This document shows, in pieces, positions 28,411 through 37,538 of a stretch of DNA of 64,000 nucleotides. The stretch lies in contig NZ_CP092333.1 in the NCBI RefSeq assembly GCF_018595675.2, forward strand, positions 2,876,001 to 2,940,000, read 5' to 3'. The position numbers and the translations under genes are program-made. The notes beneath the pieces are model-generated. The model did no database searches and had not been told where the DNA came from. It saw only the letters and a program-made list of their open reading frames with translations. This DNA is from Flavihumibacter fluvii (GTDB lineage: Bacteria; Bacteroidota; Bacteroidia; Chitinophagales; Chitinophagaceae). Each line of letters begins with the position of its first letter. The stretch's first letter is position 1.

Positions 28411-29085
28411 CTAATCAGGTATGATCTTAAGATCAGCAAAATAACCTTCTGTCCCGATATCCACCCAAAGCCCAATGGCACCTGATAATGCCGCGCCGTG
28501 TTTCAAATCATTTACGATGAGTGCCGGCTGTGAATTGTTGTTTAAGAACAGTTTTGCCTGGGTGTCTCTGACTTCAATCCGCATGGTTATCCAGGAATCC
28601 ATTTCCATATCAGCATAGGCTTCATAGCGCTCGGGGGCTTCTTTCCGCAGGCGGTCAAACTTATAATCGGGATAGGCATAATATTGGATGGAATGGTTCC
28701 GCCGCACCTGGTCATCTACTCTTGCATTAACTGGACGGAGATAAATACTTTCATATTTTGTATTGCTATCATTGATCCGAAAGGCAATGCCGATAAAACC
28801 TCTTGCAAAACCCGGTGCATCTTTCAACAGCCGGCTCAATACCTTTACTTCAATTACGCCATTTTTAAAATTGACGCCTTTGATCTTTACAAAAGTGGGC
28901 TCGTCAACATCCTTTATGCCTGCATCCTTCACCACTTTTACCACTTCCTTTCCCGCCAGCTGTTCAACCGACCAAACAACATTGACAGGTTCGAGATTTT
29001 TCTTTTCGAAGCTGATGGATTGGGCATGCAGGTTGTTGACCAGTAACAGTAAGCAGCCTATCACTTGTAAGTAAATATGTTTCAT
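28411..29085 (-). CDS. Secreted concanavalin-like (DUF1080-type) protein
   Basis: 224 residues with a signal peptide (1-22, ending NLHAQ). Beta-sandwich pattern with GFIGIAFRIND, IYLRPVNARVDDQVRRNHSI, WITMRIEVRDTQAKLFLNN and a final GAIGLWVDIGTEGYFADLKI, as in the 3-keto-disaccharide hydrolase/DUF1080 and LamG-like families. It is the last gene of a minus-strand cluster that runs from the Crp regulator at 33 kb. Confidence 0.7.
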   Translation of the reverse strand: MKHIYLQVIGCLLLLVNNLHAQSISFEKKNLEPVNVVWSVEQLAGKEVVKVVKDAGIKDVDEPTFVKIKGVNFKNGVIEVKVLSRLLKDAPGFARGFIGIAFRINDSNTKYESIYLRPVNARVDDQVRRNHSIQYYAYPDYKFDRLRKEAPERYEAYADMEMDSWITMRIEVRDTQAKLFLNNNSQPALIVNDLKHGAALSGAIGLWVDIGTEGYFADLKIIPD

Positions 29086-29106
29086 ATGCGCAATCTGACT
29101 TGTGAT

Positions 29107-29976
29107 TTATTGTTTCAAAAAAGGAACGACGCAGGCCCATACGGCCGGAAAGTTTTCCAGGAAAACACCATGCGTGCAATTTGGAATAATGCCGATTTGG
29201 CTATGGAGTATCATTTGCGCCGTTGAAACCACGCGCTGTGGCGGATTGGATTGATCTCCGTCGCCGGCCATGACCAAAACGGGGCACTGGATGGTTTGAA
29301 AAAAATCTTTCCCTAAGGTAAGCTGGTTATACATATTTCCAAGTCCTGTAAACATTTCCTGTAGTCGCTGCGGCTCGGGCATCAGGCTATATTGTTGTTT
29401 CCAGTAAGCAGTATCTAAAGCCATAGCCTGCTTAACATCAAAACCAAAATTACGAAGTCCAGGATACAATTCAGTAGCACCAATCGCAACCAGTTTCTTT
29501 ACACGACCGGGATACATGCTGGCCAGATTATACCCGGCATAACCGCCATCACTAAAGCCAAGCACAATAACAGGGTCTTTGGTCACTGCATTGATCACTG
29601 CCAGTACATCCTTCGCTTTTTGTGCATAGCTGATGGGCTCTTTTCCCAACTCAGATTTGCCGTGACCTCTTGTAGAAACAGCAATCACCTGGTACTGTTT
29701 GGAAAGGCTGTCGATGAATGGATACATTTCATAGGTTGAGCCAAAAATACCACCATGCAAAATAACAATTGGTTCCCCCTGACCATATACTTCATAATAC
29801 ATCCTGGCATCACCAGCATTGACGTAATGCCCGGCTGCAGGATTATTCCCGTATTGTATGGCCTGAACCGGTGAAGGTCCGGCCTGCAGGAAATGCCGCA
29901 ATCCTGCCTGGGCTTGTTGCTGGGTATACGCCTGCAAGAAGCAAAAAGTTAAGAGAAAAGATAGTATTGTCTTCAT
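29107..29976 (-). CDS. Secreted alpha/beta hydrolase
   Basis: 289 residues, signal peptide (1-18, LQAYTQQ). Oxyanion motif ILHGGIFG, nucleophile elbow GFSDGGYAG (Ser in GxSxG), acid in VMAGDGDQSNP and catalytic His in NCTHGVF. It acts on an ester or lactone outside the cytoplasm; substrate unknown. It starts 6 bases after the beta-helix gene stop, so they are co-transcribed. Confidence 0.85.
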   Translation of the reverse strand: MKTILSFLLTFCFLQAYTQQQAQAGLRHFLQAGPSPVQAIQYGNNPAAGHYVNAGDARMYYEVYGQGEPIVILHGGIFGSTYEMYPFIDSLSKQYQVIAVSTRGHGKSELGKEPISYAQKAKDVLAVINAVTKDPVIVLGFSDGGYAGYNLASMYPGRVKKLVAIGATELYPGLRNFGFDVKQAMALDTAYWKQQYSLMPEPQRLQEMFTGLGNMYNQLTLGKDFFQTIQCPVLVMAGDGDQSNPPQRVVSTAQMILHSQIGIIPNCTHGVFLENFPAVWACVVPFLKQ

Positions 29977-29982
29977 GTTTTG

Positions 29983-31062
29983 TCACTTTGTAAATAATCC
30001 GGCGCCCAGATTTGCACCTAAAGTACCTGGTTTTAAATGAAGATAGTTTCGTTTGGTTTGATCTTCTTCTACTTCAACCTGCGCATCTTTTTGCAGGATA
30101 ACATCCTTACCCATTTTCAATTTTCCGGTATCCCCTTTTGTTCCAAAATCCAATGCGCCGCCGCCCTTATTCACCAATTCATGATATCCCAACACCATTG
30201 AGTTAGACAAGGTAAAGGAAGTTTGCTCCTTTTTGTCGAGGATCCAGAAAACATTTGTATTGGCAACGACATTATTGTAATAGGAAAAGTCCGGCGCAAG
30301 TGACCACGACCACACTGCTGCACCATAGTTTCCGATCATCAAATTATGGTGCATTTCACAACGCTCAGCCGGACGATCAGCCATAAAAAACACAACTGCA
30401 TCCTTAACCTTGTAAAATACACAATGGTCCACCACAATACCATGGCCATCCACCAATATCGGCAAGTGATTTGGCAACGCAATCCTGTCTCCGATGAAAA
30501 GACATTGCGTTATTCTAAGATCATCCAGGTTCTTTCCTTCCCTAACGATAGGGTAAACACGCTGTACTTTTCCTTCGGCTGGCTTCTCGTGCACCGGGGT
30601 ACCTAATACGCGCAAACCCTGGATGGTTACATGATCTGTTTCTACCTGTATACCATAGGCCGTGGTGCCAAAATCATCCTTCGCCAGAGGCATTACAGAA
30701 ATGATAACAGGCATTTTTGCTGGTTCCCAGTCCATGTCATCAGGTAAAGATGCCGCCCGGATGGTGAGGCGTTCTGTGGTTGAAAATTTCCAATTGGCAG
30801 GTTGGAATTTAACAACCGAGTCGAGACCGTACATGCCTTCAGCAAGAAATATAGTGATTGGCCCGGATCCTTTTAATTGGTTTACCCGAAAGGCTGCTTC
30901 ACTCAATGTTTTCAGTGGACTTTCTTTGGCACCACTATTTGTATTATTTCCATAAGCGGGATTTATATAGATGTTGCCGTGCTGAGCGAAAGAAAAACAA
31001 GAGATAAATAATAATACCACTGTGAATAATGCCAGTCCCCTAAATACTTTGATTTGTTTCAT
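29983..31062 (-). CDS. Secreted beta-helix (DUF1565-like) protein
   Basis: 359 residues with a signal peptide (1-26, SFAQHG). The opening IYINPAYGNNTNSGAKESPLK then TLSEAAFRVN is typical of DUF1565/pectate-lyase-like proteins, followed by repeated short beta coils (VTIQGLRVLGTPV, IVVDHCVFYKVKDAVVF, EMHHNLMIGNYGAAVW). Likely binds or processes a polysaccharide outside the cell. Part of the cluster with the SnoaL-like lipoprotein and hydrolase. Confidence 0.72.
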   Translation of the reverse strand: MKQIKVFRGLALFTVVLLFISCFSFAQHGNIYINPAYGNNTNSGAKESPLKTLSEAAFRVNQLKGSGPITIFLAEGMYGLDSVVKFQPANWKFSTTERLTIRAASLPDDMDWEPAKMPVIISVMPLAKDDFGTTAYGIQVETDHVTIQGLRVLGTPVHEKPAEGKVQRVYPIVREGKNLDDLRITQCLFIGDRIALPNHLPILVDGHGIVVDHCVFYKVKDAVVFFMADRPAERCEMHHNLMIGNYGAAVWSWSLAPDFSYYNNVVANTNVFWILDKKEQTSFTLSNSMVLGYHELVNKGGGALDFGTKGDTGKLKMGKDVILQKDAQVEVEEDQTKRNYLHLKPGTLGANLGAGLFTK

Positions 31063-31080
31063 ATTCTCTTTTAATTATCG

Positions 31081-31665
31081 TTACAAGCCAATTTGTTTTG
31101 CATAAGTCTGGTTATCCCAGAAAAGATGTTCTTCAATCATCACCCCGTTTTCCCAGATACCAACTGTGGCCATGGGCATTTTAAACGCCTTGCCAGTTGG
31201 CTGGATAAATTTGCCGTTTCCTATGGGCATGGGTTTGGTGAAAGTGCCTTCAAATACACCGGTTACCAGGGTGTAGTTACCAGAACCAAATTTGATGGGA
31301 TGTTCTTTGATCCTCGTGTCGGGGGCATGAATAAATAGCTTTTTCATGTCTTCAATATGTACCGGAAGTCCTTCTGTAATATGTCCATCTGGCCAGAATA
31401 CTTTTATGTTTTGTGCATGACTTTCCTTGAACCTATCCCATTGCTGGTTGCTGAAGACCTCAAAATCCAATACGTCAAAGGTTGTAAGGCGACTTGAAAT
31501 GGTGTCGTCAGCCGCGACCAATTGCAGCGCTATCTTTTTCAGGCTGTCGATATTTTCTGTTGTACTACCTGTTGAAGATGAAGATTGACTGCAGCTATCA
31601 AGAAGGCTTACTGAAACGACGAGGCTTACAGCAATAAACCATGATTTTATAGTTGTGTTGTTCAT
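31081..31665 (-). CDS. SnoaL-like ester cyclase-type lipoprotein
   Basis: 194 residues. Signal with a lipobox, SLLDSC, so Cys25 is probably lipidated. The mature part matches the NTF2-like/SnoaL fold: QWDRFKESHAQNIKVFWPDG, GLPVHIEDMKKLF, TGVFEGTFTKPMP, and C-terminal IWENGVMIEEHLFWDNQTYA. Such ester cyclases act on polyketide-like or small aromatic substrates, but most homologues are of unknown role. Confidence 0.78.
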   Translation of the reverse strand: MNNTTIKSWFIAVSLVVSVSLLDSCSQSSSSTGSTTENIDSLKKIALQLVAADDTISSRLTTFDVLDFEVFSNQQWDRFKESHAQNIKVFWPDGHITEGLPVHIEDMKKLFIHAPDTRIKEHPIKFGSGNYTLVTGVFEGTFTKPMPIGNGKFIQPTGKAFKMPMATVGIWENGVMIEEHLFWDNQTYAKQIGL

Positions 31666-31698
31666 TTCATTTCTGTTGAATGGATGAATAGATTAGTA

Positions 31699-32349
31699 TT
31701 AAGCTACCTGCATGGCTTCGGCCAGTGTAACTGTTTTACCCAATGCACCGAACTCGTGCAGGGCACCAAATACTTCAATGCTGATGGATTGGTCAAGTGC
31801 ACCTACACGTACCGGCTCAAAGCCTGTGGCATGGATCAGGGACTCGATTGCTGGATTGATGCCGGTATCATCTGTTGCATAAAAGAGGACAGCCCTTTCT
31901 GGTTGGCGGAACGCCGCATTTTCCAAAGTGGCCGCACCCAAAGTACCCAATGCTTTAGCCAGCTTTGCGCCTTTTGGCAAGAGGGTTGAAAGGACCTGGC
32001 CGGAAGACTGGTCATTACCGATGATCTTTTTAAATCCGCCTTTTTCATCGGGTGCAATCGGGTTCGAAGGATCGACAATAATTTTTCCTTCTAAGGCCGT
32101 AGCGTAGGTATTGAACAATTCTTTAATGGTATCGAAATAAACCGCCAATACAATGATGTCTGCTGCTTTAATGGCATCAGCTATTGTTAGCGCTGTCGCC
32201 TGGCTGCCTAATTTTTGGGCAAGCTGATTTGCTTTTTCAATTGTCCTGTCCGCAACAATAACGGCACGATTTCCTTTTACGAGATTGGCGGCTACTGTTT
32301 TGCCGATATTTCCAAGACCGATTACGGCCACTTTTGATGTTTGTGTCAT
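31699..32349 (-). CDS. NAD(P)-binding F420-reductase-like oxidoreductase
   Basis: 216 residues from the ATG at 32349; a longer frame to 32403 adds a stretch before the nucleotide motif and is less likely. Rossmann motif KVAVIGLGNIGKTVAANL, then IVLAVYFDTIKELF and IIVDPSNPIAPDEKG, and a C-terminal dimerisation helix bundle. This matches the NADP-dependent F420 reductase/ProC-like superfamily, which in bacteria lacking F420 uses other cofactors or metals. It follows a Crp gene by 80 bases. Confidence 0.8.
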   Translation of the reverse strand: MTQTSKVAVIGLGNIGKTVAANLVKGNRAVIVADRTIEKANQLAQKLGSQATALTIADAIKAADIIVLAVYFDTIKELFNTYATALEGKIIVDPSNPIAPDEKGGFKKIIGNDQSSGQVLSTLLPKGAKLAKALGTLGAATLENAAFRQPERAVLFYATDDTGINPAIESLIHATGFEPVRVGALDQSISIEVFGALHEFGALGKTVTLAEAMQVA

Positions 32350-32429
32350 AACTATTTCTTTAGGGCAAATCTCCGCCATGGATGCCCGGTGCTCCAATGA
32401 CATGGATTAAGAAATAGTCTTGATGTAGA

Positions 32430-33050
32430 TTAAGCTTTTGTGGACCCGGGCGCTTTGCTTCGCAGGTTTCGTAACCGACTTAAGAACTCGGGGGTGATGC
32501 CCAGGTAGGCCGCAATCTGCACCTGCGACAGGCGGTTAGCCAGGTGTGGGTAAAGCGCCAAAAAAGTGGCATACCGCTCTTCGGCTGTGGAGCTGATGTT
32601 CTGCAGCAATCTTTCCTGCAGGCGGATAAATCCGTTTTCAATCAGTACCCTGAAAATCCGGTCAAATTTCGGGGCTTTCAGGTACAGGTCAACCAGGTCG
32701 TCGCGGCTGATCTGTAACACCACCGTGTCTTCCAGCGCATCGATATTAAGGGCGGAAGGATTCTCGCCATGAAAACTGCCGAGGTCGTTGATCCAGTTAT
32801 TTTCTGAAGCAAACTGCAGGATATGGATAGCGCCTTTTTCATCGATCTTATAGGTTCTCAGGCAGCCCCGGATGACAAAATTAAACTGGGTGCAAATATT
32901 GCCTTCCTGTAACACATACTGCCGTTTGCGGTAGAGGCGCGAATGGAATTTTTGGGCTACTAAATCCTTCTCGGCATTGGTCAGCGGGATCAGTTGCTGG
33001 AAATAATCCAACAATATGTCAATTGTATCCTGCGCTGGCGGTAATCCCAT
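32430..33050 (-). CDS. Crp/Fnr-family transcriptional regulator
   Basis: 206 residues. N-terminal cyclic-nucleotide-binding-type barrel (YVLQEGNICTQFNFVIRGCL, YKIDEKGAIHILQF) and a C-terminal winged helix-turn-helix (LSQVQIAAYLGITPEFLSRL). The residues that contact cAMP in Escherichia coli Crp are not evident, so the effector is unknown. It heads a minus-strand cluster of a Rossmann oxidoreductase and secreted proteins, which it may control (inference). Confidence 0.85.
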   Translation of the reverse strand: MGLPPAQDTIDILLDYFQQLIPLTNAEKDLVAQKFHSRLYRKRQYVLQEGNICTQFNFVIRGCLRTYKIDEKGAIHILQFASENNWINDLGSFHGENPSALNIDALEDTVVLQISRDDLVDLYLKAPKFDRIFRVLIENGFIRLQERLLQNISSTAEERYATFLALYPHLANRLSQVQIAAYLGITPEFLSRLRNLRSKAPGSTKA

Positions 33051-33307
33051 GAGTAGATCGCGTTTGAGCTTTGGTGGTAAAAATAGCTATTAAATGGCCA
33101 AAGAGGGCCAGGATTAGCCGTTCAATACGAAGCTTTGCGGCGAATCATGGCCCTATGACATTTTGGAAGCCACCCAAAAAGGCTCATTAGATATCACCAA
33201 TTGGCTAAGCTGACGAAGACTTCACCCCACACAGCCTTAAGGGATATACAAGACCTGATGGGTAAACAAATACTAATAAAAGAGGCAGGCGGAAGAAGGA
33301 GTACATG

Positions 33308-33375
33308 TTATACGATAGCTGTATAATTTGTATGTTTTGGTGATTATATTCACCGAATATTATAATAATTGGTGA
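33308..33375. promoter_or_regulatory. Inverted repeats in front of the amidase gene
   Basis: Within the 371-base gap 33051-33421 lie two palindromes: TTATAC (33308-33313), 7 bases, GTATAA (33321-33326); and GGTGA (33339-33343), 6 bases, TCACC (33350-33354), with a third half-site GGTGA at 33371-33375. They lie 46-114 bases before the amidase start. No small gene is visible in the rest of the gap. Confidence 0.4.
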
Positions 33376-33421
33376 AAGACTCATTTTACCTGGGTCATAG
33401 GATCCCTAAATAAGCGCTGTT

Positions 33422-35092
33422 ATGAAAATAAAATCAACTATTCTACAGTCAATTATTGGTTGTTCATTTTTAATTGCCGTTACAGCAACCGCCCATGCCC
33501 AGGATATTTCGGTCAGTGAAATTCCCGCTGCGGAAAAAATGGCTGGACTACAATTTACGCCTGCCCAAAGGGATTCGATGGTGAACCAACTGAACTACAA
33601 CCTGAAAGTGTATCAATACCTGCATGGTTTTAATTTGCAAAATAGTGTGCCCTTGCCACAATGGTTCGACCCCGTGCTGCCACAGATGACCTTCAGCACC
33701 AATCAACAACCCACCAGGTTTAGCATTCCTGCAACAGTAGCCATGCCGGCGGATACCAACCAATTGGCATTTTATTCCATTGCACAATTGTCTTCCCTGC
33801 TCAGGCAGCATAAAATCACTTCTGTGCAGCTCAGCCGTTTTTTTATCAACCGCCTGAAGAAATATGGCGACACCCTGCATTGCGTAATCAGCCTGACTGA
33901 AGACATCGCCATGCGGGAGGCGAAGAAGGCAGACGAAGCATTTGCAAAAGGAATTATTAAAAGTCCATTGCAGGGCATTCCCTACGGACTAAAAGACCTG
34001 TTTGCTGTAAAAGGCACTAAAACAACTTATGGTACGCCACCTTTTAAAGACCAGGTCATTGAAGAAGATGCCTTTGTGTACCAGCAACTGGAAAAGGCCG
34101 GCGCCGTGCTGGTCGCGAAGCTATCCATGGGCGAGCTGGCGATGGATGATATCTGGTTCGGCGGACAAACAAAAAACCCCTGGGACCTGCAGCAAGGGTC
34201 CAATGGCTCCTCTGCAGGCTCTGCTTCCGCTACTGTAGCCGGACTGGTGCCCTTCGCTATAGGCACAGAAACCTATGGCTCTATTGTAGCGCCTTCAGCG
34301 GTTTGTGGTGCAACCGGGCTGCGGCCAACCTTTGGCACCGTTGCCCGCACGGGCGGCATGACGCTGGCCTGGACCTCGGATCGTATCGGACCCATTTGCC
34401 GCAGCGCTGAAGATGCAGCCATGGTGTTTGCATCCATACATGGTGCGGATAACTATGACCGCGCTTCACGTGCGATGCCCTTTAATTATACGGGTAAGGT
34501 TGATGTCAAAAATATCAAAGTGGCGTATGCCAAAAACTATATTGACCAGCTGCCTGGTAACAGTGCAGAAAAAGGTGTTCTTAAAACCTTGCGGGACGCG
34601 GGTGTGAAGGTCACGCCTATAGATTTCCCTGCCAACCTGCATACCAATGACCTGCTGGTAACCATCTGGGCTGCGGAATCAGCTGCGGCCTTTGATCCGT
34701 TGACGAGATCCGGCAAAGACAACGAGATGGTGCAGCAATGGCAAAGCCGCTACCCGAATATGTTCCGGAGTGCCCGCTTTATACCTGCGGTGGAATACCT
34801 GAATGTTTGTCGCTTACGCTACCTGGTGATGCAGCAGGCATTCCCTTTATTAAGCCAATACGATATCATCATTGTGCCCAGCATGGCCGATGAACCGATG
34901 GCGCTTACTTGCCTTACCGGCAATCCGTGTATCACTTTACCCGCGGGACTGCCACTTAGCGGTAGTGCGCCGCCCAGTATTACGTTTATCGGTGGAAAAT
35001 TATACAGTGAGGCAACGATAACTGCGTTTGCTAAACTATTCCAGGATCTGACGCATTATGAGCAAAAGCATCCGGCTATGTTTGGGAAATAG
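33422..35092 (+). CDS. Exported amidase of the amidase-signature family
   Basis: 556 residues with a signal peptide (about 1-27, ATAHAQ). Amidase signature elements: catalytic Lys191 in IPYGLKDLFAVKG, the Gly/Ser loop GSNGSSAGSASATVAG (Ser263-264, cis-Ser), and nucleophile Ser287 in GTETYGSIVAPSA. The Ser-cisSer-Lys triad is therefore complete. Related to GatA-type amidases but exported and not part of a gatCAB set, so it likely hydrolyses an amide in the periplasm. Stands alone after a palindrome-rich promoter region. Confidence 0.9.
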   Translation: MKIKSTILQSIIGCSFLIAVTATAHAQDISVSEIPAAEKMAGLQFTPAQRDSMVNQLNYNLKVYQYLHGFNLQNSVPLPQWFDPVLPQMTFSTNQQPTRFSIPATVAMPADTNQLAFYSIAQLSSLLRQHKITSVQLSRFFINRLKKYGDTLHCVISLTEDIAMREAKKADEAFAKGIIKSPLQGIPYGLKDLFAVKGTKTTYGTPPFKDQVIEEDAFVYQQLEKAGAVLVAKLSMGELAMDDIWFGGQTKNPWDLQQGSNGSSAGSASATVAGLVPFAIGTETYGSIVAPSAVCGATGLRPTFGTVARTGGMTLAWTSDRIGPICRSAEDAAMVFASIHGADNYDRASRAMPFNYTGKVDVKNIKVAYAKNYIDQLPGNSAEKGVLKTLRDAGVKVTPIDFPANLHTNDLLVTIWAAESAAAFDPLTRSGKDNEMVQQWQSRYPNMFRSARFIPAVEYLNVCRLRYLVMQQAFPLLSQYDIIIVPSMADEPMALTCLTGNPCITLPAGLPLSGSAPPSITFIGGKLYSEATITAFAKLFQDLTHYEQKHPAMFGK

Positions 35093-35154
35093 GTGAGGGT
35101 TAATTGGTTAAGCGACAGGCACCTGTTTACAAAGCAGGGATTTTGTTGGTAGGA

Positions 35155-35316
35155 TTACTTTTTAGTGCGGGTAAGAAAAAATACCAGCAAGCCTATAACG
35201 GCTACAACGAGGAATATTCCAAACCACATACCCCCTTTGAAGATCGTTCCGATGGCTGAACAGCCAGATAAGAAGGCCGGCAATACAAACATGCCGAATA
35301 GATGTATTTTTTTCAT
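35155..35316 (-). CDS. Small lipoprotein with one membrane helix, 53 residues
   Basis: Frame starting MKKIHLFGMFVLPAFLSGCS: a short signal with lipobox LSGC (Cys19), then GTIFKGGMWFGIFLVVAVIG as a hydrophobic helix and a basic tail. The layout of a Cys-terminated signal followed directly by a second helix is a recurrent tiny family in Bacteroidota, sometimes mislabelled as phosphatidate cytidylyltransferase. Function unknown. Confidence 0.6.
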   Translation of the reverse strand: MKKIHLFGMFVLPAFLSGCSAIGTIFKGGMWFGIFLVVAVIGLLVFFLTRTKK

Positions 35317-35392
35317 GTAACGTAGGTTGTAGAAATAAAAAATAGCAATGGCCTACTGCATACAAATGCAAAGGCCATTGGCTGTATGCACA

Positions 35393-35944
35393 TTAAACAC
35401 TCGCAGCATCAACATTCACGGAAGTTTCCGCAACTTCTGATAATTTCATATCTGCCTCTTTTTCTTCCTGTAAAGATTCATGCAGCAAAGCAGCCACATC
35501 ATATTCTTTTAACATTTTAGCAAAGGCGCACAAGGTGCCGTAACTGGCAATTTCATAATGCTCCACTTTTTGTCCGGCTGCAATAATACCCGCATCGCGT
35601 ACCACCCCTTTTTCTGTTTCTTCCATAATGCCTTCAGCTTCCTTTATCAGGCCTTCCATCGCATCGCATTTTTTAGTGCTGGCGGGTTTTCCCAATAAGG
35701 TAAACACTTCTTCGAGGCGGGTCACCTGGCCCTTGGTTACCAGAAGATGGCCTTCCAGTGCTGCTGCCAATTCATTGGATGTAGCATTCTTCATCATTTT
35801 AGGAATAGCTTTTACCAGGGCTTTTTCGGCCCAATAAATATCCTTAAGGAAATCTTCAAACAGGTTGCGCAATCCCTGCGTTTCCGTGGAAGAATGCATG
35901 TTTTTAGTTGCCCCTTTGGCCTGAGCCGTTTCGTTAGATTTCAT
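35393..35944 (-). CDS. Ferritin-like DUF892 (YciE/YciF) protein
   Basis: 183 residues, all helical. LRNLFEDFLKDIYWAEKALV, LEGHLLVTKGQVTRLEEVF, GQKVEHYEIASYGTLCAFAK and LLHESLQEEKEADMKLSEVA show the four-helix ferritin-like bundle with repeated Glu and His metal ligands (E..H and E..H pairs). Members are stress-induced and may bind a di-iron centre. Monocistronic; small lipoprotein gene lies downstream. Confidence 0.9.
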   Translation of the reverse strand: MKSNETAQAKGATKNMHSSTETQGLRNLFEDFLKDIYWAEKALVKAIPKMMKNATSNELAAALEGHLLVTKGQVTRLEEVFTLLGKPASTKKCDAMEGLIKEAEGIMEETEKGVVRDAGIIAAGQKVEHYEIASYGTLCAFAKMLKEYDVAALLHESLQEEKEADMKLSEVAETSVNVDAASV

Positions 35945-36293
35945 TTTTTTTAATTTAAATGTGGTGAATGGATAACCGGGATTTTCAAAAAATATGCCAT
36001 CGCAGGGACCGGGTAAGCCCAGCCGGGAATACGGGCCTTTTTGACGCTACAATCCCAAACCGTGTAATCGATTCCACATTAAAGAGACAGCTCAAAAAAA
36101 GTCCAGCTGATAGAGCATGCACCTGGTAATAAATACAATAAGATAATTCAATACTGAGCGTACAAACATCAAACCATTTACCTGTGAAACCTGGAGATAC
36201 AGATTGACGCTTGAAACAGGGATTAGAAAGAAAAGAAAAAGCGGATGTTTTCTTATATGATTAGAAAATGGTTGATGTTGCAGCATGCTGAGA
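35945..36293. other. Intergenic region, no gene seen
   Basis: 349 bases between the DUF892 start and the stop of the NTF2-like gene, both on the minus strand. It should hold the DUF892 promoter. I see no clear terminator, palindrome or small gene with family resemblance. Confidence 0.5.
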
Positions 36294-36737
36294 TCAGTTG
36301 ACTGGTTTGGCTATTATCTGAGGCATATCATTAATAATTAACCAAGTACCGCCATTTTTAATAAGACTGTAGTAATTTGTAAAAATGTTTTTTTCGCCTT
36401 CCAGCTGAACCTTTACTACAGCAGCATTGTCGTGAATGTCCGTCAAAAGAAATTTTACCTTTCTTTTGTTTCCGCCAACTTTTCCAGACCGCATCATCCC
36501 GGTATATTGCTCACGGGAAAGAATGGCTATGGTGCCGGAATTATTGTAATTGTTAAGCACCACCCTGAATTCCTTATCAAGAAACTTTTCCGCTTCTGGT
36601 ACATTTTGCGCATCTAACGCAGTGGCATAATTTTCAATAATTTTCTGAATGAATAACTCTTCCATCTTGTTTTTGTTTTGTGCATTACCTTCCATTATAG
36701 CAAACAGAAGAAATACGATTAATAAAATTTGCTTCAT
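36294..36737 (-). CDS. Secreted NTF2-like (DUF4440-type) protein
   Basis: 147 residues with a signal peptide (1-19, MEGNAQ). The rest shows the cone-shaped NTF2 fold pattern: FIQKIIENYATALDAQNVPE, AEKFLDKEFRVVL, AVVKVQLEGEKNIFTNYYSL, TWLIINDMPQI. Small binding or enzyme fold, function unknown. It lies 69 bases downstream of a Crp-type regulator on the same strand. Confidence 0.75.
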   Translation of the reverse strand: MKQILLIVFLLFAIMEGNAQNKNKMEELFIQKIIENYATALDAQNVPEAEKFLDKEFRVVLNNYNNSGTIAILSREQYTGMMRSGKVGGNKRKVKFLLTDIHDNAAVVKVQLEGEKNIFTNYYSLIKNGGTWLIINDMPQIIAKPVN

Positions 36738-36806
36738 AAATAATTATTTACAAAGGCAAAGTTTAGTAATGCGCAACACATGTTTTGTGACTTAAATCAA
36801 AAACAA

Positions 36807-37403
36807 CTAGTGGGAGATGCGACTTCGGATCCGGCTCAGGGTTTCCCGCCGGATGCCAAGAAATGACGCAACATGCTGCAGTGAGATGCGTTGCAATAGC
36901 GCTGGCGATTTATGCAGTAAATATTTATATCGTTCCTCAGGGTCATACAGTGTGTACATTTCTTTCCATTCATTTTCTTCTACAATCATACCTTCTAAAA
37001 TCGCCCTGCCGACTGACTGTAATTCTGCGGATTTTTCATATAACCCGATAAGTCTTTCCTTTTGCAATCTTACCGTAATTGAATCCTCCAAAGCTTGCAA
37101 ATAGATAAGGGAAGGCGTATTAGTAGTAAGGCTTTTCATATTTGTCAGGCAAATTCCTTCCAGGTATAATCCGGTAGTAATATCTTCCCCATCTTTATTG
37201 GAGAATGCCCTGAAAGCGCCTCTATAAATAAAGTCTATATGCCGGCAAACCTTCCCTTCCTCCACAATGAAACTGCCTTTCCTGATTTCGGTAATTGACA
37301 ATATGCTTTCAATCAGCGACCAGGTTTCCTCCTTAAAAGAAGAAAAAGAACCTATGTGTTTTTTAAATGCGTCAAATATATCAACTGGATCGGCTGGTTT
37401 CAT
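36807..37403 (-). CDS. Crp/Fnr-family transcriptional regulator
   Basis: 198 residues. Cyclic-nucleotide-binding-type barrel (GSFIVEEGKVCRHIDFIYRG, AFRAFSNKDGED) and C-terminal helix-turn-helix (ISLQHVASFLGIRRETLSRI). Same architecture as the regulator at 32.4 kb but clearly divergent in sequence. It likely regulates itself and the NTF2-like gene downstream (inference). Confidence 0.85.
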   Translation of the reverse strand: MKPADPVDIFDAFKKHIGSFSSFKEETWSLIESILSITEIRKGSFIVEEGKVCRHIDFIYRGAFRAFSNKDGEDITTGLYLEGICLTNMKSLTTNTPSLIYLQALEDSITVRLQKERLIGLYEKSAELQSVGRAILEGMIVEENEWKEMYTLYDPEERYKYLLHKSPALLQRISLQHVASFLGIRRETLSRIRSRISH

Positions 37404-37538
37404 ACAATTAAAATAATAAAACTATAGCAATTTTGAAAAATATCCGCCGCACTACAACACCCATTTTGTATTGCCTTTACCGTGCGTAAGTATATAAGTA
37501 AACAACAACCAAACTAGCCCCCATTATCGATGTGCCAC

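Noticed and set aside
35162-35371. 69-codon minus-strand frame
   Set aside because: Overlaps the better supported 53-codon lipoprotein frame at 35155-35316 in another register.
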